A stretch of 22,590 nucleotides of DNA, taken from the NCBI GenBank assembly GCA_016302435.1, contig JAEDNQ010000014.1, positions 1-22,590 of the forward strand, given 5' to 3'. This document shows, one piece after another, positions 14,258 to 21,471 of this stretch (the first letter of the stretch is position 1; each line of letters begins with the position of its first letter). The stretch is from Bacteroidaceae bacterium (GTDB lineage: Bacteria; Bacteroidota; Bacteroidia; Bacteroidales; Bacteroidaceae). Below the pieces are notes generated by a model that saw only the letters and a list, made by a program, of their open reading frames with translations, had not been told where the DNA came from and ran no database searches. The translations under genes were made by a program, and so were the position numbers.

Positions 14258-15526
14258 ATGGCTATTGTAAAACCATTCAAGGGAGTGAGACCTCCCAAGC
14301 AGTATGTGGAGCAAGTGGAAAGCCGCCCCTATGATGTCCTCGACTCTGAAGAGGCAAGGGCTGAGGCGGGGGGCAACGAGAAGTCGCTCTACCATATCAT
14401 CAAACCCGAAATCAACTTCGAGCCTGGCACGAGCGAATATGACCCACGTGTCTACGTGTCAGCAGCAGAACAATTCGCAAAGTTCCAGAAGGAAGGCTGG
14501 CTCGTGCAGGACGAGAAGGAGCAGTACTACATATATGCTCAGACATCATGTCTGCCTGCCAACGGAGGCAAGGAGAAGACTCAATACGGCATCGTGGTGG
14601 GCGCATACAGCGGTGACTACCAGAACGGTGTCATAAAGAAGCATGAGCTCACACGTGCCGACAAGGAGGAAGACCGCATGAAGCATGTGCGCGTCAACGA
14701 CGCAAACATCGAACCAGTCTTCTTCGCTTATCCCGACGACCCTGTGCTGCTCGAGCTGATAGACCGATATGCTCAGACAGAGCCAGAGTATGACTTCGTG
14801 GCTCCCATAGATGGTTTCGGCCACAAACTGTGGGTCGTCAGTGACGACAAGGACATAGCGACCATAACAGAGCGCTTTGCCGCCATGCCCAACCTCTACA
14901 TCGCCGACGGTCACCACCGCAGTGCGGCAGCTGCTCTCGTAGGCGCAGAGAAGGCAAAGCAGAATCCCAACCATCGCGGCGACGAAGAGTACAACTACTT
15001 CATGGCTGTATGCTTCCCAGCCTCCCAGCTCACCATTCTTGACTACAACCGCGTCATCCGCGATCTGAACGGACTCTCATCCGAAGAGTTCCTCGAGGCC
15101 CTCGCACGCAACTTCGAGGTCAAGAACATGGGTGCTGACGAGTATAGGCCCAAGCAGCTCCATGAGTTCTCTCTCTATCTTGACGGACAATGGTACTCTC
15201 TCTTAGCTAAGGAAGGCACCTATGACAACGCCGACCCCATCGGAGTGCTCGACGTGAGCATCTCCTCAAAGCTCATCCTCGATGACATCCTCGGCATCAA
15301 GGACCTCCGACGCGACAAGCGCATAGACTTCGTCGGCGGACTCAGAGGGCTCGGCGAACTCAAGCGCAGAGTAGACAGCGGAGAGATGAAGACTGCCCTC
15401 GCTCTCTATCCTGTCACAATGAAGCAGATCATGGACATAGCCGACTCTGGCAATATCATGCCTCCTAAGGCTACATGGTTTGAACCTAAGTTGCGCAGTG
15501 GACTCGTCATACATAAGCTCAGCTGA
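14258..15526 (+). CDS. DUF1015-family protein in the serine cluster
   Basis: This 422-residue cytoplasmic protein has the features of the DUF1015 family: the start VKPFKGVRPPKQYVEQVESRPYDV, the KHELTRADKEEDR segment (about 128-140), and the DGHHR motif (217-221) in IADGHHRSAAAALVGA. The DGHHR signature resembles the DGHTR motif of ParB-like free serine kinases (SerK type). With serC and serA directly upstream, a role on serine or O-phosphoserine is plausible, but this is inference. There is no phosphoserine phosphatase (serB) in the window. A strong hairpin separates it from serA, so it may be partly independent; no -7 box was found in the 89-base gap. Confidence 0.88.
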   Translation: MAIVKPFKGVRPPKQYVEQVESRPYDVLDSEEARAEAGGNEKSLYHIIKPEINFEPGTSEYDPRVYVSAAEQFAKFQKEGWLVQDEKEQYYIYAQTSCLPANGGKEKTQYGIVVGAYSGDYQNGVIKKHELTRADKEEDRMKHVRVNDANIEPVFFAYPDDPVLLELIDRYAQTEPEYDFVAPIDGFGHKLWVVSDDKDIATITERFAAMPNLYIADGHHRSAAAALVGAEKAKQNPNHRGDEEYNYFMAVCFPASQLTILDYNRVIRDLNGLSSEEFLEALARNFEVKNMGADEYRPKQLHEFSLYLDGQWYSLLAKEGTYDNADPIGVLDVSISSKLILDDILGIKDLRRDKRIDFVGGLRGLGELKRRVDSGEMKTALALYPVTMKQIMDIADSGNIMPPKATWFEPKLRSGLVIHKLS

Positions 15527-15567
15527 TAATGAATATCGATACGCAAGACGTTTTTTTTTCAAAGTGA

Positions 15568-15608
15568 GGAGGGGGGACTGAAGTGAATTCAATTCTCCCT
15601 TCCGTCAT
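15568..15608 (+). terminator. Possible terminator after the DUF1015 gene
   Basis: GGAGGGGGG (15568-15576) can pair with CTCCCTTCC (15595-15603) over nine positions, two of them G-U. The sequence GTCATTTTG follows. A run of nine T (15551-15559) precedes it with no clear hairpin upstream. This is a modest candidate. Confidence 0.4.
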
Positions 15609-15665
15609 TTTGTGCTAATTAGGTTCAGATAGAAAAATTGAAAATATTATAATTGACCTTTAGCA

Positions 15666-15695
15666 TTGGTTAAGCCCTCGCTGTTCATAAATTTC
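15666..15695 (+). promoter_or_regulatory. Possible promoter of yigZ
   Basis: TTG (15666-15668) and TAAATTTC (15688-15695) are separated by 19 bases. The -7 box differs from TAnnTTTG only in the last base. It ends 26 bases before the yigZ start codon. Confidence 0.45.
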
Positions 15696-15721
15696 TCACG
15701 ACCCATCATCCGCATAGAATA

Positions 15722-16321
15722 ATGGATTCATACAAGACTATAGCATCTCTCTCTGAAGGCATATACACGGAGAAACGCAGCAAGTTTCTTGCTTTTGCCA
15801 TACCTGTCAAGACAGTTGAAGAAGTGAAGCAGCATGTGGCTGATTATCAGAAACGCTTCTACGACGCACGTCACGTGTGCTATGCCTACATGCTCGGCCA
15901 CGAACGACTCAACTTCCGTGCCAACGACAATGGCGAACCTTCAGGCACTGCTGGCAAACCCATCCTCGGACAGATCAACTCCAACGAACTCACCGACATC
16001 CTCATCATCGTGGTGAGATACTTCGGAGGTGTCAAGCTCGGCACTTCCGGACTCATCGTGGCATACCGCATAGCCGCAGCCGAGGCCATAGCCGCAGCTG
16101 AGATAGTGGAGAAGACTGTCGACGAGTCGGTCACTTTCTTCTTCGAATATCCGTTCATGAACGATGTCATGCGCATAGTCAAAGAAGAGTCTCCCACTAT
16201 AGTCAACCAAGGCTATGACAACGACTGCTCCATGACCCTAAGCATCAGAAAAGACTCCATGCCTCGGCTGAGGGCAAGACTCGAAAAGGTCACCTCACTA
16301 AGATTTTCAGAGGAAGACTAA
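15722..16321 (+). CDS. yigZ: YigZ/IMPACT-family protein
   Basis: The 199-residue protein matches the YigZ/IMPACT family: KRSKFLAFAIPV near the start, the segment ARHVCYAYMLG, the signature NDNGEPSGTAGKPIL (about 73-87), and VVRYFGGVKLGTSGL (about 97-111). A C-terminal ferredoxin-like domain with FEYPFMNDVMRIVKEE follows. The family is related to the eukaryotic translation regulator IMPACT; the bacterial function is not settled. The length is normal. The last codons, FSEED and stop, form the start of a tandem repeat that continues past the gene. Confidence 0.93.
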   Translation: MDSYKTIASLSEGIYTEKRSKFLAFAIPVKTVEEVKQHVADYQKRFYDARHVCYAYMLGHERLNFRANDNGEPSGTAGKPILGQINSNELTDILIIVVRYFGGVKLGTSGLIVAYRIAAAEAIAAAEIVEKTVDESVTFFFEYPFMNDVMRIVKEESPTIVNQGYDNDCSMTLSIRKDSMPRLRARLEKVTSLRFSEED

Positions 16322-16433
16322 GGCTATATTTTGCGGAAGTCTAAGACCTTTTCAGAGGAAGACTAAGTTTTTATTTTGCGGATGACTAAGGTCTTTTCAG
16401 AGGAATACGTATGTTTTTTCAGAAGATGACTAA
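16304..16433 (+). repeat. 45-bp tandem repeat spanning the end of yigZ
   Basis: Copies begin with TTTTCAGAGGAAGACTAAG at 16304 and 16349 and with TTTTCAGAGGAA at 16394; a degenerate fourth (TTTTTTCAGAAGATGACTAA) begins near 16414. The period is exactly 45 bases between the first three, and each full unit also contains ATTTTGCGGA. The first copy encodes the last residues of YigZ (FSEED) and its stop codon. In the same frame the later copies read FSEED-stop and FSEEY, so the repeat is 15 codons long. Confidence 0.85.
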
Positions 16434-16460
16434 ATCGCATCTTCATATTTCATTTTCCTT
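16422..16460 (+). terminator. Terminator after yigZ and the repeat
   Basis: GAAGATG (16422-16428) and CATCTTC (16438-16444) form a perfect 7-bp stem with a 9-base loop, followed by the T-rich ATATTTCATTTTCCTTT. The left arm lies within the degenerate fourth repeat copy. Confidence 0.6.
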
Positions 16461-16533
16461 TGGTTTTTTCTCAAAAAGAAGCCGACAATAATCAAAATAT
16501 ACCATTTAGTGATAATTAACTGAATCTTTTACC

Positions 16534-16562
16534 TTCGGTATGCCAGATTTTTATTATCTTTG
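16534..16562 (+). promoter_or_regulatory. Promoter of the MORN protein gene
   Basis: TATCTTTG (16555-16562) is an exact -7 match, 50 bases before the start codon. A weak -33 (TTC at 16534-16536) lies 18 bases upstream. Confidence 0.6.
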
Positions 16563-16612
16563 TAGTCCATAAATACAGATTTATCTAAAGATAACGACAG
16601 AATCAGCATACT

Positions 16613-17737
16613 ATGACTATACATAAATATATTTTTGCAGGAATGATGATTGCCGCTTCCTACACAGCAGCACAGGCTCAGAAAGTGATCATAGGCAATT
16701 ATCTGTTCCCAAAAGACAAGGCTACTTACTATGGCGAACTCGAAGGAGGAAAACCGAACGGAAAGGGAAAGACAACCTTCAAAAACGGCGACACCTACGA
16801 GGGAGAATACGTCAAGGGCAAGAGACAAGGCTACGGAGTATACACCTTCACCGATGGTGAAAAATATGAGGGCGACTGGCACCAGGACCACCAGCACGGC
16901 AAGGGAGTATACTACTTCTCCAACAACAACCGCTACGAAGGCCTCTGGTATATAGACTATCAGCAGGGCGACGGCATCATGTACTATTTCAATGGCGACA
17001 AGTACGTCGGAGAGTGGCATGAGGACAAGCGAAACGGCAAAGGCCGATACACTTGGGCCAACGGCATCTTCTACGACGGAGAATGGAAAGACGACAAGAA
17101 GTGCGGCCATGGTGTCTATGACTGGAGAGACGGCTCAAAATATGAGGGCTTCATGGACAACGACATGCGCAACGGTCACGGAGTGTACCTCTACGCCAAT
17201 GGCGACAGCTACACGGGCGGATGGAAGGACGACATGATGCACGGCAAAGGAATCTACAAGTTTAAGAATGGCGACATCTACGAGGGAGACTACTCCGAGG
17301 GCGAACGCACAGGCCAGGGAGTCTTCACTTATGTCGACAAGAGAAAATACGTGGGTGAATTTAGAAATGGTCTCATGCACGGTTTCGGCTCCTATACCTG
17401 GCCCGACGGCTCGAAATACGAAGGCTACTGGGTAGAAGACAAGGAACACGGACGAGGAAAGTTCACCAGCGCCAATGGAGATGTCTACGACGGCGAGTGG
17501 GCTGGGGGAGAGATGCACGGAGAGGGAGTCATGAGACTCTCCGACGGAACAAAGTTCAAGGGACACTTCAAAAACGGAATGAAAAACGGCAAAGGCATAG
17601 AAGAGACACCCGACGGCATCAGATTTGAAGGCAGCTACCTCAATGACCAAAAAGACGGAGCCTTTGTGGAGAAAGACCAGAACGGCAACGTCATACGCAA
17701 GGGAATATACAACAGAGGCAGACTCATGGGAGAATAA
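16613..17737 (+). CDS. Exported MORN-repeat protein with 14 repeats
   Basis: The 374-residue protein has a signal peptide (MTIHKYIFAGMMIAASYTAAQAQ, cleaved after AQA or AQAQ) and then 14 contiguous MORN repeats of exactly 23 residues, from residue 39 to 360. They follow the pattern Y-x-G-x-W, a variable DDxx, x-G-x-G-x-Y and a closing N/D-G-x. The last two copies start with Phe (FKG, FEG), and the final copy lacks the second GxG. A short tail, IRKGIYNRGRLMGE, ends it. MORN repeats form an elongated beta-meander; roles include lipid or protein binding, but the function here is unknown. The signal peptide has no lipobox Cys, so it is likely periplasmic or secreted. The gene has its own promoter. 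Confidence 0.92.
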   Translation: MTIHKYIFAGMMIAASYTAAQAQKVIIGNYLFPKDKATYYGELEGGKPNGKGKTTFKNGDTYEGEYVKGKRQGYGVYTFTDGEKYEGDWHQDHQHGKGVYYFSNNNRYEGLWYIDYQQGDGIMYYFNGDKYVGEWHEDKRNGKGRYTWANGIFYDGEWKDDKKCGHGVYDWRDGSKYEGFMDNDMRNGHGVYLYANGDSYTGGWKDDMMHGKGIYKFKNGDIYEGDYSEGERTGQGVFTYVDKRKYVGEFRNGLMHGFGSYTWPDGSKYEGYWVEDKEHGRGKFTSANGDVYDGEWAGGEMHGEGVMRLSDGTKFKGHFKNGMKNGKGIEETPDGIRFEGSYLNDQKDGAFVEKDQNGNVIRKGIYNRGRLMGE

Positions 17738-17780
17738 ATACATGAAAGAGAATATATTCCCATGCCAAAAGAGTAAACCC

Positions 17781-17822
17781 AACCTCATTGGACAGTATAT
17801 TCAACCTCATCAGACAGTATAT
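17781..17822. repeat. Two 20-bp copies, 22-bp period, upstream of the inositol-phosphatase-like gene
   Basis: AACCTCATTGGACAGTATAT (17781-17800) and AACCTCATCAGACAGTATAT (17803-17822) differ only at two adjacent bases. They lie 28-69 bases before the ATG of the next gene, in a 112-base gap that has no clear -7 box. Confidence 0.7.
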
Positions 17823-17849
17823 AAAGACAGAGAATCTGTAGGATAATAT

Positions 17850-18671
17850 ATGACAACAGACATCATCACACCAATGCAACTTGCCGACCTGCGCCGACAA
17901 GTCGAGGAGGTAGCCCTGCAAGCAGGACGATTCCTCAAAGAGAGCCGCCTCAACTTCGACGACATAAGCATTCAGTCAAAACATAGCCACGACTACGTCA
18001 CCGACATAGACCGACAGTCAGAACAGCTGATTGTCAGCCGACTGAAAGCCCTCCTGCCAGAGGCAGGATTCATCACAGAGGAGAAGACCGTAGAGCAGGA
18101 AGTGGGACAGCACGATGTCTTCTGGGTCATCGACCCGTTAGACGGCACCACAAACTACATTCACGACCTCGCCCCCTACTGTGTCAGCATAGCCCTTCGC
18201 ACCGAAGCCGAGATACTCCTCGGCGTCGTCTACGAACCCTCGCGCGACGAACTCTTCAGTGCAGCTCTCCATCAGGGAGCCACGCTCAACGGCCAGCGCA
18301 TACAGGTCACCGACACAGCCGACATAGACCAGTGTCTCGTCATGATAGGCTACCCCTACAATGCCGACGAATACAGGCCTTTCGCGCTCAAGATGACAGA
18401 ACGCCTCTACGGCCACTGCGCCAGCCTCAGAAGCATGGGCAGTGCAGAAGCCGAACTCTGCTACCTGGCAGCAGGACGCATCGACGTATACTTCGAGTCG
18501 TTCATCCAACCGTGGGATGTGGCAGCTGGAGCATGCATCGTCAAGGAAGCCGGCGGAACAGTCACCGACTACGCTGGTGCAGACAAGCTCTGGCAGAGCG
18601 GAAGACAAGTGCTCGCCACCAACGGCAAGGTGCACGGCCAGATGGTCGACATCATCAGCAAGAGCGAGTAG
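17850..18671 (+). CDS. Inositol-monophosphatase-family phosphatase (SuhB/CysQ-like)
   Basis: The 273-residue protein belongs to the Mg2+-dependent, Li+-sensitive phosphatase superfamily. It shows the metal-binding sites: DYVTDIDRQSE (about 48-58), GFITEEK (Glu77), the signature WVIDPLDGTTNYIH (Asp95, Asp98) and QPWDVAAGACIVKEAGG (Asp223 in WD). The length and signatures fit inositol monophosphatase (SuhB) better than the PAP phosphatase CysQ, but substrates in this superfamily are hard to predict. It is cytoplasmic. It stands 112 bases after the MORN gene, behind a direct repeat. Confidence 0.92.
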   Translation: MTTDIITPMQLADLRRQVEEVALQAGRFLKESRLNFDDISIQSKHSHDYVTDIDRQSEQLIVSRLKALLPEAGFITEEKTVEQEVGQHDVFWVIDPLDGTTNYIHDLAPYCVSIALRTEAEILLGVVYEPSRDELFSAALHQGATLNGQRIQVTDTADIDQCLVMIGYPYNADEYRPFALKMTERLYGHCASLRSMGSAEAELCYLAAGRIDVYFESFIQPWDVAAGACIVKEAGGTVTDYAGADKLWQSGRQVLATNGKVHGQMVDIISKSE

Positions 18672-18787
18672 ACACTCCCACGCTCCACACTCACGATTAG
18701 CCCTGAATAATCTGCCATGGCGATGAAACGTCAGAAACCTACAAACTAAGAAACATCTAACTAACATTTTTTTCATACCTAAAGATT

Positions 18788-19231
18788 ATGATTATTGACA
18801 GAATCGAAAATCTTGACAAATACGTCAAGCTCAACCCTCTCTTCCAGGTGGTATGCGACTACATCAAGCAAAACGACCCCTTCTCCCATCCTCTCGGCAA
18901 GACAGAGCTGAAGGGCAAGGATGTAGTGGCCAACTTCTGCTGCGTGGCAGGCAAGGAAAAGCCTCTGGCACGCCTTGAGACTCACGACCTGATGATAGAC
19001 ATACAGATGCCGCTCTCCACTCCCGAAGTCTACGGCTTCACCCCTCGTCTCTCTCTCCCCGAGGCAGAATACAACGAGGCCAAGGACATCACGTTCTACG
19101 CTGGCGAGGCCGAGACGTACTTCACGCTCACTCCTGGAGAGTTTGCCATCTTCTTCCCCGAGGACGGCCACGCTCCTGGCATAGCCGACACTGCAGAACT
19201 GAACAAGGTCATCTTTAAAGTCAAAGCATAA
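18788..19231 (+). CDS. YhcH/YjgK/YiaL-family protein
   Basis: This 147-residue cytoplasmic protein belongs to the YhcH/YjgK/YiaL family (DUF386), cupin-like beta-sandwich proteins that bind a metal and are linked to sugar catabolism (relatives occur with sialic acid and ebg genes). The family start MIIDRIENLDKYVKLNP, the segment ARLETHDLMIDIQ (Glu64, His66) and EFAIFFPEDGHAPGI (His128) supply the expected metal ligands. No sugar-catabolic genes are adjacent, so its substrate is not indicated. It precedes glgB by 50 bases and may be co-transcribed with it. The 116-base gap upstream shows nothing notable. Confidence 0.93.
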   Translation: MIIDRIENLDKYVKLNPLFQVVCDYIKQNDPFSHPLGKTELKGKDVVANFCCVAGKEKPLARLETHDLMIDIQMPLSTPEVYGFTPRLSLPEAEYNEAKDITFYAGEAETYFTLTPGEFAIFFPEDGHAPGIADTAELNKVIFKVKA

Positions 19232-19281
19232 AGTTTACAGAAGACACTATAGTTTATTAATCTTTAAACAAATATAATACT

Positions 19282-21369
19282 ATGGCACCATGCAAGAGAA
19301 AGGCAGCTGCTGAAAAGCCTGCTGCAAAGGCCAAAGCTGCAAAGGCCGCACCAAAAGTGAAACACATCGGTCTCGTCAAGAACGACCCATGGCTCGAACC
19401 TTTCGAACCTGCCATCGCTGGACGCCACCAGCATGTGGTTGACAAACTTGCCCAGCTGACCAACGGAGGGCAGAACACACTCTCCGACTTTGCAAGCGGA
19501 TACCTCTACTTCGGACTCCACAAGGCTCCACGCGGCTGGGTGCTGCGAGAGTGGGCTCCCAACGCTACAGAGATATACGTCATCGGACAGTTCAACGACT
19601 GGAAGGAAGACGAAGCCTACAAGATGACACGCATCGACAATGGCAACTGGGAGATAAAGCTCAAGACCAACCAGATGCACCACGGCGACCTCTACAAGCT
19701 CAAGGTCAAGTGGCAAGGCGGAGAGGGCGAGCGCATCCCTTCTTATGCCACCCGTGTCGTCCAGGACGAGAACACAAAGATATTCTCAGCACAGGTATGG
19801 GCACCTGCCAAGCCCTATGAGTTCAAGAAGACGAACTTCAAGCCAAAGACAGACCCACTGTTCATCTACGAGTGCCACATCGGCATGGCACAGGATGCAG
19901 AGAAAGTCGGCACATACATCGAGTTCAAGGACAATATCCTCCCCCGCATAAAGAAGGACGGATACAACGCCATACAGGTCATGGCCATAGCCGAACACCC
20001 ATACTACGGCTCCTTCGGCTACCATGTCAGCAACTTCTTCGCCCCCTCAAGCCGATTCGGCACACCCGAAGAACTCAAAGAACTCATCGACGCAGCCCAT
20101 GAGATGGGCATAGCCGTCATCATGGACATCGTACACTCACATGCTGTCAAGAACGAGCTCGAAGGTCTCGGCAACTTCGCCGGAGACGGATGCCAGTACT
20201 TCATGCAGGGCGGCAGACGCGAACACCCAGCCTGGGACTCCCTCTGCTTCGACTACGGACGCAATGAAGTCATCCACTACCTGCTCTCCAACTGCAAGTA
20301 TTGGCTCGAAGAGTATAAATTTGACGGCTTCCGCTTCGACGGTGTCACATCCATGCTCTACTACAGCCACGGGCTCGGAGAGGCTTTCTGCGGATATGGC
20401 GACTACTACAACGGACACGAGGACGACGAGGCCATAGCTTACCTCACCTTAGCCAACCTCCTCATCCACGAGGTCAACCCCAAGGCTATCACCATAGCAG
20501 AAGAAGTGTCTGGCATGCCAGGCTTGGCTGCTCCTTTCAAGGACGGAGGCTACGGCTTCGACTACCGCATGGCGATGAACATACCAGACTACTGGATAAA
20601 GACCATCAAGGAACTGCGCGACGAAGACTGGAAACCGTCAAGCATGTTCTGGGAGACCACCAACCGCCGACAGGACGAGAAGACCATCTCCTATGCCGAG
20701 TCACACGACCAAGCCCTCGTGGGAGACAAGACCATCGTCTTCCGACTCATCGACGCCGACATGTACTGGCACTTCAAGAAGGGTGACGAGAACTTCATGG
20801 CAAACCGCGGCATAGCACTCCATAAGATGATAAGACTCCTCACAGCCTCAACCATCAATGGCGGTTACCTCAACTTCATGGGCAACGAATACGGTCACCC
20901 AGAGTGGATAGACTTCCCTCGCGAAGGCAACGGATGGAGCTATAAGTACGCACGACGCCAGTGGAACCTCGTTGACAACAAAGAACTCTGCTACCACTAC
21001 CTCGGCGACTTCGACCAGGCCATGCTCTCTGTCATCTCCTCCGTCAAGAACTTCCAGAAGACACCCGTAGTGGAGGTATGGCACAACGACGGCGACCAGA
21101 TACTCGCCTACTCAAGAGGCGACCTGCTCTTCGTCTTCAACTTCTCGCCCAACCGCTCCTACACCGACTACGGCTTCATAGTGCCACAGGGAGCCTACGA
21201 TGTCGTTCTCAACACCGACAGCAGACTCTACGGAGGCAACGAACTCGCCGACGACTCTGTCCGCCACTTCACCAACTATGACCCAGTCTACGAGAGAGAC
21301 AACAAGGGATGGCTCAAGCTCTATATACCAGCTCGCTCAGCCGTCGTCCTCCGCAAGGCTAAGGAATAG
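19282..21369 (+). CDS. glgB: 1,4-alpha-glucan branching enzyme GlgB with a basic N-terminal tail
   Basis: GlgB (GH13) makes alpha-1,6 branches in glycogen-type polysaccharides. The 695-residue protein has an N-terminal CBM48-like domain (about 75-165; GWVLREWAPNATEIYVIGQFNDW), a GH13 barrel and a C-terminal beta domain. Catalytic residues are visible: Asp353 in FRFDGVTSM, Glu407 in IAEEVSG, Asp476 in ESHDQA; region I is MDIVHSHAV. The sequence looks like the eukaryote-type branching enzymes of Bacteroidetes. Residues 1-28 are unusual: 11 Ala, 8 Lys and 1 Arg (MAPCKRKAAAEKPAAKAKAA and onward), before HIGLVKNDPWLEPF, the normal start. There is no in-frame ATG or GTG after this tail that would restore a normal start. 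No glgA or glgP is nearby. Confidence 0.96.
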   Translation: MAPCKRKAAAEKPAAKAKAAKAAPKVKHIGLVKNDPWLEPFEPAIAGRHQHVVDKLAQLTNGGQNTLSDFASGYLYFGLHKAPRGWVLREWAPNATEIYVIGQFNDWKEDEAYKMTRIDNGNWEIKLKTNQMHHGDLYKLKVKWQGGEGERIPSYATRVVQDENTKIFSAQVWAPAKPYEFKKTNFKPKTDPLFIYECHIGMAQDAEKVGTYIEFKDNILPRIKKDGYNAIQVMAIAEHPYYGSFGYHVSNFFAPSSRFGTPEELKELIDAAHEMGIAVIMDIVHSHAVKNELEGLGNFAGDGCQYFMQGGRREHPAWDSLCFDYGRNEVIHYLLSNCKYWLEEYKFDGFRFDGVTSMLYYSHGLGEAFCGYGDYYNGHEDDEAIAYLTLANLLIHEVNPKAITIAEEVSGMPGLAAPFKDGGYGFDYRMAMNIPDYWIKTIKELRDEDWKPSSMFWETTNRRQDEKTISYAESHDQALVGDKTIVFRLIDADMYWHFKKGDENFMANRGIALHKMIRLLTASTINGGYLNFMGNEYGHPEWIDFPREGNGWSYKYARRQWNLVDNKELCYHYLGDFDQAMLSVISSVKNFQKTPVVEVWHNDGDQILAYSRGDLLFVFNFSPNRSYTDYGFIVPQGAYDVVLNTDSRLYGGNELADDSVRHFTNYDPVYERDNKGWLKLYIPARSAVVLRKAKE

Positions 21370-21435
21370 TGTGGCGTCCACGGACAAAATCCAAAAGATA
21401 ACAAAACGTCCCCCGCAATTATAAACCTTTTTGGC

Positions 21436-21458
21436 GGTGGGAAATTAAAGAACCCACC
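21436..21458 (+). terminator. Possible weak terminator after glgB
   Basis: GGTGGG (21436-21441) and CCCACC (21453-21458) form a 6-bp stem with an 11-base loop, 66 bases after the glgB stop. Only TT follows, so this is a weak candidate. Confidence 0.3.
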
Positions 21459-21471
21459 TTATAAGACTCAC

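Noticed and set aside
16613..17737. The 69-bp periodicity of the MORN gene as a DNA repeat or CRISPR-like array
   Set aside because: The periodicity is explained by 23-residue protein repeats; the DNA copies are diverged and lie in a coding frame.
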